Assembly (NCBI GenBank): GCA_027057815.1
Contig: JALURD010000098.1
Span: 1-5,007, forward strand
Origin: Acidilobaceae archaeon
GTDB lineage: Archaea > Thermoproteota > Thermoprotei_A > Sulfolobales > Acidilobaceae
Length of the DNA stretch: 5,007 nt
Reading direction: 5' to 3'
The notes under the pieces were generated by a model that was not told the origin of the DNA, ran no database searches, and saw only the letters and a program-made list of their open reading frames with translations. Position numbers and translations under genes: made by a program. Shown piece by piece: positions 4,914 to 5,007 of the stretch (the stretch's first letter is position 1; the number at the start of each line of letters is the position of its first letter).

Positions 4914-5007
4914 TGGTGGACACAAACGTCTTCTACATTCTTCTTCTGGGGCCTCCCGGGGAGGCGCGCCGTGTAGCCGAGGCGCTAGAGGATAAGGAGC
5001 TATACAC
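4898..5007 (+). CDS. PIN-domain toxin, VapC-like (5' part, cut by the window edge)
   Basis: Only the first 36 residues are inside the window. The sequence RRVMVDTNVFYILLL is the first strand and active-site turn of PIN domains, with Asp8 of VDTNVF as the first catalytic acid. The helix EARRVAEALEDKELY follows. The remaining acidic residues, expected around positions 40, 95 and 115 in this family, lie beyond the edge, so integrity cannot be judged. It overlaps the antitoxin gene by 16 nt and has a strong GGAGG site. It is predicted to be an RNase inhibited by the 71-aa protein upstream. Confidence 0.8.
   Translation, partial: MARRVMVDTNVFYILLLGPPGEARRVAEALEDKELY

Noticed and set aside
1..5007. 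CRISPR array, insertion sequence, tRNA or rRNA
   Set aside because: No regularly spaced repeats, transposase motifs, terminal inverted repeats, T-arm consensus or rRNA signature were seen on either strand.

Overview
The window looks like a stretch of a hyperthermophilic crenarchaeal (Thermoproteota) chromosome, most likely Desulfurococcales-like. The basis is AGG/AGA and ATA codon use, TTG and GTG starts, TATA-like boxes about 25-30 nt upstream of starts that lack a ribosome binding site (leaderless style), GGTGA/GGAGG Shine-Dalgarno sites inside operons, and several VapBC-type PIN-domain modules. No species assignment is claimed.

Left part (29-1524, + strand): a two-gene operon. A TIM-barrel amidohydrolase of the Amidohydro_2 type overlaps a GNAT N-acetyltransferase related to the acetyltransferase domain of Pat-like protein acetyltransferases. 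Both catalytic cores look intact.

Middle part (1626-2959, - strand): a nucleotidyltransferase-fold gene that is complete in content but broken by a -1 frameshift. The shift falls at a heptamer (TTTGGGA) of the X_XXY_YYZ slippery form. Next comes an intact VapBC-type toxin-antitoxin pair: a DUF104 (AF2212-like) antitoxin and a PIN-domain toxin. Upstream of the antitoxin lie a 12-bp palindrome and a 19-bp dyad that could be autoregulatory operators.

Right part (2960-5007): a short + strand relic resembling the C-terminal half of a UPF0175-family antitoxin (3145-3264); an unrecognised polytopic membrane protein on the - strand (3282-4331, its own palindromic TATA-like promoter); a roughly 300-base gene-free stretch; and a second antitoxin/PIN-toxin pair on the + strand, whose toxin runs off the right edge.

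Overall, from about 1.6 kb rightwards this is a toxin-antitoxin-rich accessory region with signs of decay (frameshifted nucleotidyltransferase, antitoxin relic) next to a more conventional metabolic operon. The two observations most worth following are the nucleotidyltransferase split exactly at a slippery heptamer, and the orphan membrane protein lying between two toxin-antitoxin loci.
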